This document shows positions 1 to 8,800 of a stretch of 10,545 nucleotides of DNA, piece after piece; within the stretch, counting starts at the first letter, position 1; each line of letters starts with the position of its first letter. Where the stretch lies: the NCBI GenBank assembly GCA_017533545.1, contig JAFXHW010000077.1, positions 1 through 10,545 on the forward strand, in the 5' to 3' direction. The translations under genes were made by a program, and so were the position numbers. Origin of the DNA: Clostridia bacterium. Lineage in GTDB: Bacteria > Bacillota_A > Clostridia > Oscillospirales > CAG-272. A model generated the notes under the pieces. It had not been told where the DNA came from and ran no database searches. It worked only from the letters and a program-made list of their open reading frames with translations.

Positions 1-1
1 C

Positions 2-106
2 GACGAAGACGAGTTCGAAGACGACGAAGACGGGTTCGAAGACGACGAAGACGAGTTCGAAGACGACGAAGACGGGTTCGAAGACGACGAAGACGAGTTC
101 GAAGAC
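2..106 (+). repeat. 21-bp in-frame tandem repeat, five copies
   Basis: Five consecutive 21-bp units run from 2 to 106. They are identical except for one position that alternates A and G (codon GAG or GGG), so the larger period is 42 bp. Each unit contains TTCGAA and encodes DEDEFED or DEDGFED. A sixth unit starting at 107 decays into GATGAAGAAATA. The array may extend left of the window. Near-perfect identity at the DNA level, including silent positions, points to recent expansion by slippage or unequal recombination. Confidence 0.95.
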
Positions 107-412
107 GATGAAGAAATAGTTGAAGAAGTCGAAGACGAATTTGTTACTCCTGAAAACGCTAAGCGCGGTGCCATCCCCCAGCGTATCAACCCCGTGAAGG
201 GAAGCGTCAAGGACCAGATCGCAAAGCTTAACAGCTCTCTTCTTTCCGATACTTCCGATCTTGGTCTCGAAGAAATGCCCGCCGAAGAAGAGATCGAGCG
301 TGTAAAGTTCGATGAGACCGAGGAGTTTGATTTGGATAAGGACTTCCTTGTTGATTCGGAAGAATCCAACGATAACGACGAAGAAGAGCAGATCAACTTC
401 GATTTTAACTGA
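2..412 (+). CDS. 3' end of a gene for a protein with a highly acidic repetitive tail, possibly DivIVA (5' partial)
   Basis: An open frame enters at the left edge and ends at the TGA at 410-412, leaving 136 visible residues and no start. The first 35 residues are five heptads alternating DEDEFED and DEDGFED. They are followed by a less regular acidic stretch, a short basic segment (KRGAIPQRINPVKGSVK) with the only positively charged cluster, then another acidic region ending in INFDFN. No membrane segment, enzyme motif or coiled coil can be recognised in this part. In many Bacillota the gene just before ileS is divIVA, a membrane-curvature and cell-pole organiser with a variable, often acidic C-terminus, so this could be a DivIVA tail. 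That identification rests on position only, because the conserved N-terminal domain lies outside the window. The frame itself is well supported by its length, its clean stop and the gap to ileS. Confidence 0.75.
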   Translation, partial: DEDEFEDDEDGFEDDEDEFEDDEDGFEDDEDEFEDDEEIVEEVEDEFVTPENAKRGAIPQRINPVKGSVKDQIAKLNSSLLSDTSDLGLEEMPAEEEIERVKFDETEEFDLDKDFLVDSEESNDNDEEEQINFDFN

Positions 413-439
413 TAATTTAACCTAAAAAATGTAATATTC

Positions 440-453
440 GCGCGGCAACGCGC
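440..453 (+). other. Small GC hairpin with a GCAA tetraloop in the ileS leader
   Basis: GCGCG at 440-444 pairs perfectly with CGCGC at 449-453 around the loop GCAA, a stable GNRA-type tetraloop. It lies 28 nt after the upstream stop codon and just before a longer hairpin. It has no U-tract. Its role is unknown; it may be part of a leader structure or of transcript-end processing. Confidence 0.5.
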
Positions 454-457
454 CGGT

Positions 458-500
458 ATATGGCGGGCAGAACGTGAACATGTCCGCCATATTGATTTTG
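458..500 (+). terminator. Possible intrinsic terminator or leader hairpin between the acidic ORF and ileS
   Basis: A 12-bp stem forms between 458-469 and 481-492. It has one G-U pair and an 11-nt loop, and is followed by TTGATTTTG. The stem is strong, but the U-tract is interrupted, so termination would be partial at best. It may terminate or attenuate transcription from the upstream gene, or act as an mRNA leader structure for ileS. The T-box sequence that commonly controls ileS in Bacillota is not seen. Confidence 0.4.
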
Positions 501-535
501 AAAATAACTTCATTTAATTAAGGAGATACATCCCA

Positions 536-3355
536 ATGGCAACCGACTACACCAAAACGCTTAATCTTCCCCAAACGGAATTTTCAATGAGAGCAAATCT
601 TCCTCAAAGAGAGCCCGATACCTTAAAGGCATGGGACGAGGAAAAAATATATTCGCTTATCAGAGAGAGAAATGCCGGCAAGCCCAAGTTTATTCTGCAC
701 GACGGACCTCCCTATGCAAACGGCAACATTCACATCGGTCACGCACTTAACAAGATTTTAAAGGATTTCATCGTTAAGTACCACGATATGAGCGGTTGGG
801 ATTCTCCCTTCGTACCCGGCTGGGACTGCCACGGTCTTCCCACCGAAAGCGCAATTTTAAAGCAGACCAAGCTTGACCGTTCGCAGATTCCCGTAGCCGA
901 TTTCCGCGACATGTGCCGCGATTTTGCCCTCGGATACGTTGATACCCAGCGCGATCAGTTCAAGCGTCTCGGTGTCACCGGTGACTGGGAACATCCCTAC
1001 ATTACCGTACTTCCCGAATTCGAAGCCGAGCAGATCAAGGTGTTCGGCGAGATGATGAACAAGGGCATCATCTACCGCGGATTCAAGAGCGTTTATTGGT
1101 GTCCCGATGACGAGACCGCTCTTGCCGAGGCCGAGATCGAGTATCAGGATGACAAGTGTGAGTCTATCTACGTTAAGTTCAAGGTATGCGACGACAAGGG
1201 CAAACTTGCTCCTCTTTGCGATCTTGACAATACCTATTTTGTAATCTGGACCACTACCACCTGGACTCTCCCCGGCAACCTTGCCATCTGCCTTAATGCA
1301 AACTTTGACTATATTCTCATGAAGGTTACCGAGGGTACACTTCCCAACGGTAAATCCTGTGCGGGCGAAACATATATCGTTGCCGAACAGCTCGCGAAGA
1401 ATCTTCTCTCCGCTTCGGGCATCGTAAGCTACGACGTAATTGCCAAGCTCAAGGGAAGCGAGCTCGAGCTTATGACCGCTTCTCACCCCTTCCTCGACCG
1501 TAAATCGGTTATCCTCAACGGTGACCATGTTACCGAAGAGGCAGGTACCGGATGCGTTCATACCGCTCCCGGCCACGGTAGCGAGGACTTTGACGTCTGC
1601 AAGAAGTACGACGCCGAGGGCAAGACCGAGATCGGTGTTGTCGTTCCCGTTGATGCAAAGGGCTGCATGACAGCCGATGCAGGCAAGTATCAGGGACTTC
1701 GCTACAACAAGGCAAATGTAGCAATTTTTGAAGATATCAAGGAAAGCGGCGCACTCGTCGCATCCGAAACCATAACTCACCAGTATCCTCATTGCTGGAG
1801 ATGTAAGAATCCCATCATCTATCGCGCAACCGAGCAGTGGTTCGCTTCCGTTTCCAAGCTTACCGAGGCCGCTGTTGCTTCCTGCGACGATATTACATGG
1901 CATCCCAAGTGGGGTAAAGACAGAATGATCGCCATGATCCGCGAACGCAACGACTGGTGTATCTCCCGCCAGCGCAACTGGGGCGTTCCGATCCCGATCT
2001 TCTACTGTGCTGACTGCGGCAAGCCCTATTACAGCGCAGAAACCTTCAATATCGTATCCGAGCTCTTCCGCAAAGAGGGCTCCAATGCGTGGTTCCGCCG
2101 CGATGCATCCGAGATCCTTCCCGAAGGCAGCTGCTGCCCCGATTGCGGATGCAAGTCGTTCACCAAAGAAACCGATATCATGGACGTATGGTTTGACTCC
2201 GGTTCTACCCATGCTGCAGTTCTTGATCAGCGTCCCGACCTCGTTTCTCCCGCAGACGTATATCTCGAGGGCGGTGACCAGTACCGCGGTTGGTTCCAGT
2301 CTTCCATGCTTACATCCATCGCCGCAAAGGGCGTAGCTCCCTATAAGACCATCATCACACACGGCTGGACCGTTGACGGCGAAGGCAAGGCAATGCACAA
2401 GAGCCTTGGCAACACCGTTGCTCCCGCAGACGTAATCAAGGACTGCGGTGCCGATATCCTCCGTCTTTGGGTATCATCTGTTGAGTACACAAGCGACGTT
2501 AAGATCTCGAAAGACATCTTAAAGCAGCTTTCCGAAGTATACCGCAAGATCCGTAATACCGTACGTATCCTTCTTGCAAACCTCGGCGATTTCAATCCCG
2601 ACACCGATGCGGTTTCGCTTGAAAACCTCACCGAGATCGATAAGTGGGCTCTCGGCCGTCTGAATACTCTTATCAAGAGCGTTCACAACGCCTACTCCAA
2701 TTACGAATTCCACTATATCTATCACAACATCAACAACTTCTGCACCATTGATATGTCGAAGCTCTACATCGACATTATCAAGGACAGAGTATACGTAGAG
2801 AGTGCTGACAGCCTGCCCCGCCGTGCGGCTCAGACCGTTATGTATGAGATCATGCGTGCGCTCACTCTGATGCTTGCACCTGTTCTCTCCTTCACCGCAG
2901 AAGAGATTTGGAGATATATCCCCCACCGCCAGGGCGACGATTGCCGCAGTGTATATCTCAACGATATGCCCGTATACAATCCCGAGTGGGAATTTACCGA
3001 AATCGAAGAGCATTGGGATAAGCTCTTTGACATGCGTGACGGTGTGCTTACCGCACTCGAAGATGCGCGCAACAAGAAGCTTATCGGTAAGTCTCTCGAA
3101 GCAAAGGTTAAGATCACAAGCTCTGATGCTTCTGTAATCGATACACTCAACAGCTTCGGCAAGGATACCCTTGCTATGGTATTCATCGTTTCTGCAGTCG
3201 AGATCGAGCTTGACAGCAACGCAGGCAGCTTCGATGTTGCAGTTGACGTTGCCGATGGCGAGAAGTGCGATCGCTGCTGGATGCACTCCGTTGAGGGCGA
3301 AAAGACCGAGGACGGATTCATCTGCGCTCGCTGCAAGAAGATCTTGGGTCTTTAA
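536..3355 (+). CDS. ileS: Isoleucyl-tRNA synthetase (bacterial type 1, zinc-binding)
   Basis: This cytoplasmic class I synthetase charges tRNA-Ile with isoleucine, and its editing domain hydrolyses misformed Val-tRNA-Ile. The 939-residue length fits bacterial type 1 enzymes. The HIGH signature is exact at residues 66-69 ([10 protein letters not shown]). [10 protein letters not shown] follows at 95-104. The CP1 editing-site motif [11 protein letters not shown] spans 342-352, with the conserved aspartate at 351. [14 protein letters not shown] precedes Cys491/494 and Cys534/537, a probable internal zinc knuckle. The KMSKS loop appears as AMHKS at 619-623, a variant that keeps the second lysine and the serine. 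Cys911, Cys914, Cys930 and Cys933 form the C-terminal zinc site typical of type 1. The ATG at 536 has a strong AGGAG 10 nt upstream. Codon use is strongly biased (AAG, ATC and TTC preferred) compared with lspA and rluD downstream, consistent with high expression. lspA begins within 30 nt, so the two are probably cotranscribed. Confidence 0.98.
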   Translation: MATDYTKTLNLPQTEFSMRANLPQREPDTLKAWDEEKIYSLIRERNAGKPKFILHDGPPYANGNIHIGHALNKILKDFIVKYHDMSGWDSPFVPGWDCHGLPTESAILKQTKLDRSQIPVADFRDMCRDFALGYVDTQRDQFKRLGVTGDWEHPYITVLPEFEAEQIKVFGEMMNKGIIYRGFKSVYWCPDDETALAEAEIEYQDDKCESIYVKFKVCDDKGKLAPLCDLDNTYFVIWTTTTWTLPGNLAICLNANFDYILMKVTEGTLPNGKSCAGETYIVAEQLAKNLLSASGIVSYDVIAKLKGSELELMTASHPFLDRKSVILNGDHVTEEAGTGCVHTAPGHGSEDFDVCKKYDAEGKTEIGVVVPVDAKGCMTADAGKYQGLRYNKANVAIFEDIKESGALVASETITHQYPHCWRCKNPIIYRATEQWFASVSKLTEAAVASCDDITWHPKWGKDRMIAMIRERNDWCISRQRNWGVPIPIFYCADCGKPYYSAETFNIVSELFRKEGSNAWFRRDASEILPEGSCCPDCGCKSFTKETDIMDVWFDSGSTHAAVLDQRPDLVSPADVYLEGGDQYRGWFQSSMLTSIAAKGVAPYKTIITHGWTVDGEGKAMHKSLGNTVAPADVIKDCGADILRLWVSSVEYTSDVKISKDILKQLSEVYRKIRNTVRILLANLGDFNPDTDAVSLENLTEIDKWALGRLNTLIKSVHNAYSNYEFHYIYHNINNFCTIDMSKLYIDIIKDRVYVESADSLPRRAAQTVMYEIMRALTLMLAPVLSFTAEEIWRYIPHRQGDDCRSVYLNDMPVYNPEWEFTEIEEHWDKLFDMRDGVLTALEDARNKKLIGKSLEAKVKITSSDASVIDTLNSFGKDTLAMVFIVSAVEIELDSNAGSFDVAVDVADGEKCDRCWMHSVEGEKTEDGFICARCKKILGL

Positions 3356-3370
3356 TTCCGCAGATTCTTA

Positions 3371-3385
3371 AAGGAAATGACTGTG
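3371..3385 (+). promoter_or_regulatory. Ribosome binding site that decides the lspA start
   Basis: AAGGAA at 3371-3376 directly abuts an ATG at 3377, which is too close for normal initiation. The in-frame GTG at 3383 lies 6 nt after it, a normal spacing. GTG 3383 is therefore the preferred start, giving a protein two residues shorter than one begun at the ATG. Confidence 0.6.
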
Positions 3386-3931
3386 AATAGCTTAAACGGC
3401 AAAAAAACATACAATCGCATATGGCTGATGGCATATCTGCTGTCAGCCGCCGCGATTGTCGGCATTGACCAGCTTACAAAATGGCTGACAGTCAAATATT
3501 TAAAGCCGATAGGCGATTTTCCGCTCATAAAAGATGTATTGCATCTGACGTACGTGGAAAACCGAGGCGCGGCCTTTGGAATGCTCAGCGATAATCGTTG
3601 GGTGTTCATGGTGCTTTCCACTGTTGCAATTCTGGGAATCGCCGTTTTTATGTGCGTGTTTTCGCATCGTATCAATCCGATTTTCGGTTCGGCGCTTGCG
3701 ATGATCGTTGGCGGAGGAATCGGGAATATGATCGACCGCATAACTCTCGGTTATGTTGTCGATTTCATCAATTTTGAGCTTATCGATTTTGCCGTGTTCA
3801 ACGGTGCCGACTCCTTTATCTGCATAGGTGCGGCGATAATGTTCATCTATGTCATCTTTTTCGATAAAGAAGAAAAGACAGACAAAAAAACTAAAGAAGA
3901 AGGGTCAGATAATGCCGAAAACGAGGCTTGA
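3383..3931 (+). CDS. lspA: Lipoprotein signal peptidase (signal peptidase II)
   Basis: LspA is an integral-membrane aspartyl protease that cuts the signal peptide from diacylglyceryl-modified prolipoproteins. The 182-residue product from GTG 3383 has about four membrane segments (near residues 13-30, 73-92, 99-114 and 143-160). The family signatures are all present: GIDQLTK near the end of the first helix, VENRGAAFG at 58-66, GGGIGNMIDR with catalytic Asp118, and FNGADS with catalytic Asp143. The last 22 or so residues are an unusually charged Lys/Glu-rich tail on the cytoplasmic side, beyond the usual end of the family. That tail is encoded where the mRNA also carries the ribosome binding site of the next gene, and the last 20 nt overlap its coding sequence. 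An ATG at 3377 is the alternative start. The position after ileS matches the common ileS-lspA pairing in bacteria. Confidence 0.96.
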   Translation: MNSLNGKKTYNRIWLMAYLLSAAAIVGIDQLTKWLTVKYLKPIGDFPLIKDVLHLTYVENRGAAFGMLSDNRWVFMVLSTVAILGIAVFMCVFSHRINPIFGSALAMIVGGGIGNMIDRITLGYVVDFINFELIDFAVFNGADSFICIGAAIMFIYVIFFDKEEKTDKKTKEEGSDNAENEA

Positions 3932-4871
3932 CCTTTATGTAGCCGCCGCCGAAGGAATTACCCGCTCGGCGGCGCAGCGGCTTATAGAGGAAGAAAATGT
4001 AAAAGTCAACGGTAAGGTTGAATCCAAAAATTATAAGGTGGAAGATGGGGATGAGGTGGTTATAAATCGTCCCGAGCCAAAACCTTGCGGCGTCGAACCT
4101 GAGGATATCCCTCTTGATATTCTCTATGAGGACAGCGACTTGCTTGTTGTATCAAAGCCGAAGGGAATGGTCGTTCATCCTGCACCGGGAAACCCCAACG
4201 GCACTCTCGTAAATGCGCTTCTTTACCATTGCGGAGCAAATCTGTCGTCCGGAGGGGACAGCGAATACGAGGACGACGGAGCATTTACAGGTATCGGCGG
4301 AGTTTTGCGCCCCGGAATCGTCCATCGCATCGACCGCGACACGAGCGGACTTCTTGTTGTTGCCAAAAACGACAGCGCGCATTTGTTTTTGTCTGATCAG
4401 CTGAAAGAACGCAAGATGGGGCGCATATACGAGACGGTTGTTTACGGCAATGTGCGCGAGGACACTTTCACCGTAGATATGCCGATTGGCCGCCATCCGA
4501 CCGATCGCAAAAAGATGGCCGTGGTTTCAAACGGCCGCAACGCCGTCACTCACGGCGAGGTCATCAGGCGTTTTTACACCTCTGATGGCGCCTTTACTCA
4601 CCTTCGGTTAAGACTGGAAACAGGAAGAACGCATCAGATCAGAGTGCATATGGCTAAAAAGGGGCATCCCGTCATAGGTGATACTGTTTATGGCGGCGAC
4701 CACAACAAATTCGCTCAGCGCAATGCGGGTATACTTTGCGGTCAGTGCCTTCATGCCCGCACACTTGAGATCGTTCATCCCAAAAGCGGCGAGGTTATGA
4801 GTTTTGATGGCGGCTTGCCCGACTATTTTACCGCAATACTCAAAAAGCTTGACAATATGGATCAGAAATAA
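3912..4871 (+). CDS. RluA/RluD-family 23S rRNA pseudouridine synthase
   Basis: The 319-residue protein isomerises uridine to pseudouridine in RNA, probably in 23S rRNA. An S4-type RNA-binding domain occupies about residues 4-50 (RLDLYVAAAEGITRSAAQRL). It is followed by the catalytic domain, with HRIDRDTSGLLVVAKND at 138-154 carrying catalytic Asp141, and RLETGRTHQIRVHMAKKGHP near 244-263, both hallmarks of the RluA family. The S4 domain and length favour an RluD/YlyB-like member, but the exact target uridines cannot be read from sequence. The start at ATG 3912 has AAGGG 7 nt upstream and gives the expected N-terminus. The frame is open further upstream, but that would add residues antiparallel to no known domain and extend the overlap with lspA. 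The true overlap with lspA is 20 nt, suggesting translational coupling. Confidence 0.95.
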   Translation: MPKTRLDLYVAAAEGITRSAAQRLIEEENVKVNGKVESKNYKVEDGDEVVINRPEPKPCGVEPEDIPLDILYEDSDLLVVSKPKGMVVHPAPGNPNGTLVNALLYHCGANLSSGGDSEYEDDGAFTGIGGVLRPGIVHRIDRDTSGLLVVAKNDSAHLFLSDQLKERKMGRIYETVVYGNVREDTFTVDMPIGRHPTDRKKMAVVSNGRNAVTHGEVIRRFYTSDGAFTHLRLRLETGRTHQIRVHMAKKGHPVIGDTVYGGDHNKFAQRNAGILCGQCLHARTLEIVHPKSGEVMSFDGGLPDYFTAILKKLDNMDQK

Positions 4872-4872
4872 G

Positions 4873-5676
4873 ATGGCAAATGACAAAAAATACGTAATCG
4901 TAAGCGATCTCGACGGTACTTTTTTTGCTTCGAACGGCGAACCTACGCAAAATAATCTTGCCGCAGTCGAGCGCTTCAAGAAGGCAGGACACTGTTTTAC
5001 GATAGCGACGGGCCGATTTAAAAATAAATGGTGCGAATGTGCGAACGCACCCTGCATACTCGCTAATGGAACTTTTATGCTCGACGTGACAAACGGTAAG
5101 ATAATCAACGAGCGGACCTTTGAATCAAAGAGCGCATATGAGCTTTTAAAGGAAATACGCGATGTTTTTGGCGATATAAGAGTACGATATACCGACCGAA
5201 ATGATGTGCACTATCTGTTTGCTTCAGGTGATGAAGATGAATTCGGAGAACAATGGTATAAGATCGTCTTTGAAAGCGTCAGAGAAAGCGAAAATGATAC
5301 GCCGTATATGAGAGCCGACCTTCTCGCGATGAGCGATTATCTGCGTAAAAACTATCCCGACCGATTCAGATACAATTTCTCCGCACCCTTTCTTTTTGAA
5401 CTGCTGCAGCATGGAGCTTCAAAAGGGGTGTGTATAGGTGATCTTAAAGACTATTTCAAAGACCGCGGTGAGGACGTGACTGTCGTAGCCGTCGGAGATT
5501 ATGAAAATGACATGGAAATGCTTGCTGCCGCCGATATAGCCGCCTGCCCGTCAAATGCTTTGCCGTCTGTTCTCGAATACGTGGAAAGCCGCCTGCAAAA
5601 GGGAAGCGGAATCATCGTTTCAGATAACGACAGCGGCGCTGTAAGCGACCTTGTTGACAAACTTTTAAATAGCTGA
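4873..5676 (+). CDS. Cof-type HAD-IIB family phosphatase
   Basis: This is a 267-residue haloacid dehalogenase-superfamily hydrolase, likely a soluble phosphatase acting on small phosphorylated metabolites; its substrate cannot be predicted. Motif I is VIVSDLDGTFF with nucleophile Asp12 and acid/base Asp14. Motif II is TIATGR, motif III includes Lys184 in GASKG, and motif IV is GDYENDMEM with Asp209 and Asp213 for magnesium. The region between motifs II and III fits the C2B cap of Cof/YidA-like enzymes. The chosen ATG lies one base after the pseudouridine synthase stop and gives a classical N-terminus. No strong Shine-Dalgarno is seen, so translation probably depends on ribosomes finishing the upstream gene. 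A longer frame reaching 4804 would overlap the upstream gene by 68 nt and add residues unlike the family. It is the last gene before a strong terminator. Confidence 0.92.
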   Translation: MANDKKYVIVSDLDGTFFASNGEPTQNNLAAVERFKKAGHCFTIATGRFKNKWCECANAPCILANGTFMLDVTNGKIINERTFESKSAYELLKEIRDVFGDIRVRYTDRNDVHYLFASGDEDEFGEQWYKIVFESVRESENDTPYMRADLLAMSDYLRKNYPDRFRYNFSAPFLFELLQHGASKGVCIGDLKDYFKDRGEDVTVVAVGDYENDMEMLAAADIAACPSNALPSVLEYVESRLQKGSGIIVSDNDSGAVSDLVDKLLNS

Positions 5677-5702
5677 AAATACGCCCGAGGGCGTATTTTT
5701 TT
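5676..5702 (+). terminator. Intrinsic terminator closing the ileS-lspA-HAD cluster
   Basis: AAAATACGCC and GGCGTATTTT form a 10-bp perfect stem around the tetraloop CGAG. A run of seven T (5696-5702), partly shared with the 3' arm, follows. It overlaps the last base of the HAD stop codon. This is a textbook Rho-independent terminator. Confidence 0.93.
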
Positions 5703-5782
5703 GCTTTGCTGCATAGATTGTTTAATAGCGCTTCAATATGGAAATAATATAGAGAAATAATTTGGATTTTTGAAAAAACATG

Positions 5783-5811
5783 TTGAAAAAAATCGTATTT
5801 TTTGATATTAT
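5783..5811 (+). promoter_or_regulatory. Sigma-A-type promoter for the GHL10-amidase gene
   Basis: TTGAAA (5783-5788) and TATTAT (5806-5811) are separated by 17 bp. Each differs from the consensus by one base. The spacer carries an A7 run and a T6 run, in a very AT-rich region typical of clostridial promoters. Transcription would begin near 5818, giving a leader of about 48 nt with the ribosome binding site AAAGGAAGG at 5849-5857. No operator is recognised. Confidence 0.7.
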
Positions 5812-5865
5812 TATATAAATGAAACTTGTTGCTAAAAGAATAGTCGGGAAAGGAAGGTTTTTTTG

Positions 5866-8800
5866 ATGAGAAGAGCATCACGCGAACCGGTTTATATAAA
5901 AATTGCGGCACTTTTGCTTGCCGTTGTTATTGTCGCGTCGACCGTCTTCGGTGTTTATTTGCTCATAGGCGTGAATCGTGCCAACAACATCAATGCAATA
6001 TCCCGGCCTTTAACTTCAGTTGAGGAGCAAAACCTGACAAGCCGTCCCATACGTGATCCGGACAGCGAGGTACGCGGCGTATGGATAGCCACAGTTTCGA
6101 ATATCGATTTTCCGTCAAAGCCCGGCCTTTCGGCAGAGGAGCTTAAAAAAGAGCTTCGTGATATTGTTGATACAGTAAAAAGCGCGAATTTGACATCGAT
6201 ATATTTTCAGGTTCGCCCAACCTGCGATGCTCTGTACGATTCGGAATATTTTCCCGCATCAGCTTATCTGACAGGCAGTCAGGATAAAGATTTTGCAGGC
6301 GGATTTGACGTGTTTGAATACCTTATAGATATTGCCCATGCAGAAGACATTGATGTACACGCATGGGTAAATCCCCTTCGCGTGACGAGCGGTACCGAGA
6401 CAAATCCTGCACACGATCTAAACTCCCTCGGGCTTAATAATCCCGCACGGCTTCACCCTGAATGGACTGTAAAATATGCCGACGGCAAGATATATCTTAA
6501 CGCAGGCATTGCCGATGTCCGTAAGCTCGTCGCTGACGGCTGCGCCGAGATCGTTGAGAATTACAACGTCGACGGCATCATTTTCGATGATTATTTTTAT
6601 CCTTATCCTGTAACCGGAGCATCATTTGACGATGACGCTCAGTATAAATCGTACATCGGCGATTTGTCACGTGACGATTGGCGACGCGAAAATATCAATC
6701 AGATGGTCAAGGGCTGTTATGATGCCATAAAGGCTATACGACCCGATTGTAAATTCGGAATATCTCCATTCGGTATCTGGCAAAACGATGACGGACAAAA
6801 CGGCGGCAGTGCCACAAACGGCTTTGAAAGCTATAAAAGCCTTTACTGCGATGCAAAAGCGTGGATCGAGGGCGGATATATCGACTATATTGCTCCCCAG
6901 TTGTATTGGCAATTCTCGCAGTCAAGCGCGAAATTTGATGTGCTCTGCCGTTGGTGGAATGCCCTTTGCGACGGTACGGGGGTTGATCTTTTGATTGCCC
7001 ACGGAGCGTACCGATCGGCTGAATGGGGCTCCGATTGTGAGATAAAAAATCAGGTTGAGTTTGCCCGCAGTGAAATGACCTATCGCGGCAGCATCATGTA
7101 TGGATACGCCGCGATAAAGCGAAATGATCAGGATCTTTTGGGACAGCTTCGCGAAGTATATTCGCATAATATCGTTTATACCGATCCTCATTCCAATGCA
7201 AGCCTTCTGCAGATCTCATCTCCTGCAGACAAAAGCACCCTGCAGTATGATAATATCTATCTTATAGGCTCATCAGACCCTGCATATCCTGTTTATCTTA
7301 ACAATAAAAAGATCAGCCGCACCAAATCGGGTTATTTCTCCCTGTACGTTCCCTTGAATGAGGGAGAGAATGTATTTACTTTTGTCCAGAACGGTCTTGG
7401 TATTAATTACACGGTTACTAACGGAACCGTTAAGAGTGAGACTGTATGGAAGACAATGGACGAATATTCGGTAGTGCCTATTTTACCCGCAAATAACTAT
7501 AATATCAAGGGCGGCGAGCGCATTGCTGTGTCGGCATACGCCCCGAGCGGATCCAAGGTTACAGCTGTTCTCGGCAATATTACAGTCAACCTGACTCAGT
7601 CTACCTATCCTAAAGGAAACAGTAAACTCCTTCAGGCAAAATATGAGGGAAGCATAACTCTGCCCAAAGCGGAGGCAGGCAGTCAGCTGCAGCTCGGAAA
7701 TATCGTATACAAAGCGAAGCGCGGATTTGAGAGCGCTGAAACTATTGGCGCATCTGTCACTGTCAATAACCGCGATATCATCTGCGCCATCGAGGTTATA
7801 AGAAATGATTCCGAGCTCAAGGTGTCGCCTACAAGCTGGTATTACGACGATTATACTCCCGCCGCTATCGGAATGCGCGCCAATGCCGTTCGCCTCGCAG
7901 ATGGCTTTTACAAGCTCGAGATGGGCGGATATATCGCTGAGAGTGATGTGTGCGTGATCGATGAAAGCGTGTCGGACGAATATGCGATAAGATCGCTTTC
8001 GATTGACGTAAGCAACGGCAAGACCCGCCTTATGATCGAGAGCGACGGCAAGTGCGCCGTCAACGGATATATGAATGACGACGGACTTTTCTCGCTTGCC
8101 GTGTATAATTCGTTGTGCAATGTGAGCGGCGTAAAGACAGAGAAAAATCCCATCTTTGAATCGGCCGAGATTGAGAAAAACGAAGAAAAGAATTGGGTGA
8201 AAATTTTATTAAAGCCGTACAGTATTGACAATTTCTACGGTTTTGAGTATTATTATACCGACGGATATACGGTGGTCGAATTCCGTAATCCGCAGACATT
8301 GGCCGATGGCGAGCTCCCTCTTTTGGGTAAGACCATTGTGGTAGATGCGGGTCATGGCGGAAGCGAAACGGGTACAGGTACACCTAAACCGAATTATTAT
8401 GAGAAGGCATTGAACTTGTCTATAAGCCAAGCGCTTTGCGATAAGTTGAAAGCGCTCGGCGCAAATGTGCTAATGATACGTACCGAGGATGTCACCGTCC
8501 CCATCGCCGACCGTCTCAATTACCTTATTGAAGTTGAGCCCGATCTTTGCGTGTCGATCCACCATAATTCGATGACTTTTGATACCGATATCACCACAAT
8601 ACGCGGACTTTTGGGACTCTATTTTGCCGATTCGGGCAGACTGCTTGCCAAGTGCATATCGTCATCTGCCGCCGATGAACTCAATCTGTATGAGCGAAGT
8701 GTGGCAAAGCAGCGCTTGGCAATGGTGAGAAACCCGAAATTCCCATCTATGCTCCTTGAAGTTGGTTTTGTAACATGCGTTGAGGAGTTTGAAATGCTGT

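Noticed and set aside
1..120. CRISPR array or minisatellite outside genes
   Set aside because: The units are contiguous with no spacers, keep the reading frame and encode protein up to a normal stop codon.
492..520. TTGATT and TAATTA as a promoter just before ileS
   Set aside because: Transcription would begin inside or after the ribosome binding site at 521-525, leaving no usable leader.
857..2398. 513-codon open frame on the reverse strand inside ileS
   Set aside because: It lies wholly within a certain ileS, and its translation shows no recognisable domain. Strong third-position codon bias in ileS suppresses stops on the opposite strand, which explains its length.
2519..3286. 255-codon reverse-strand frame and several shorter ones over the ileS 3' end
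   Set aside because: Same cause: shadows of a highly biased coding sequence, with no ribosome binding site or protein family match seen.
3849..3911. Longer N-terminus for the pseudouridine synthase
   Set aside because: The extra residues come from the A-rich lspA tail in another frame and do not resemble the family. ATG 3912 has a good ribosome binding site and starts right at the S4 domain.
4804..4872. Longer N-terminus for the HAD phosphatase
   Set aside because: It would overlap the upstream gene by 68 nt and precede the normal start of HAD motif I. ATG 4873 is the better choice.
5718..5750. Second promoter TTGTTT / TAATAT before the GHL10-amidase gene
   Set aside because: The spacing is 21 bp, outside the normal range, and a much better promoter lies at 5783-5811.
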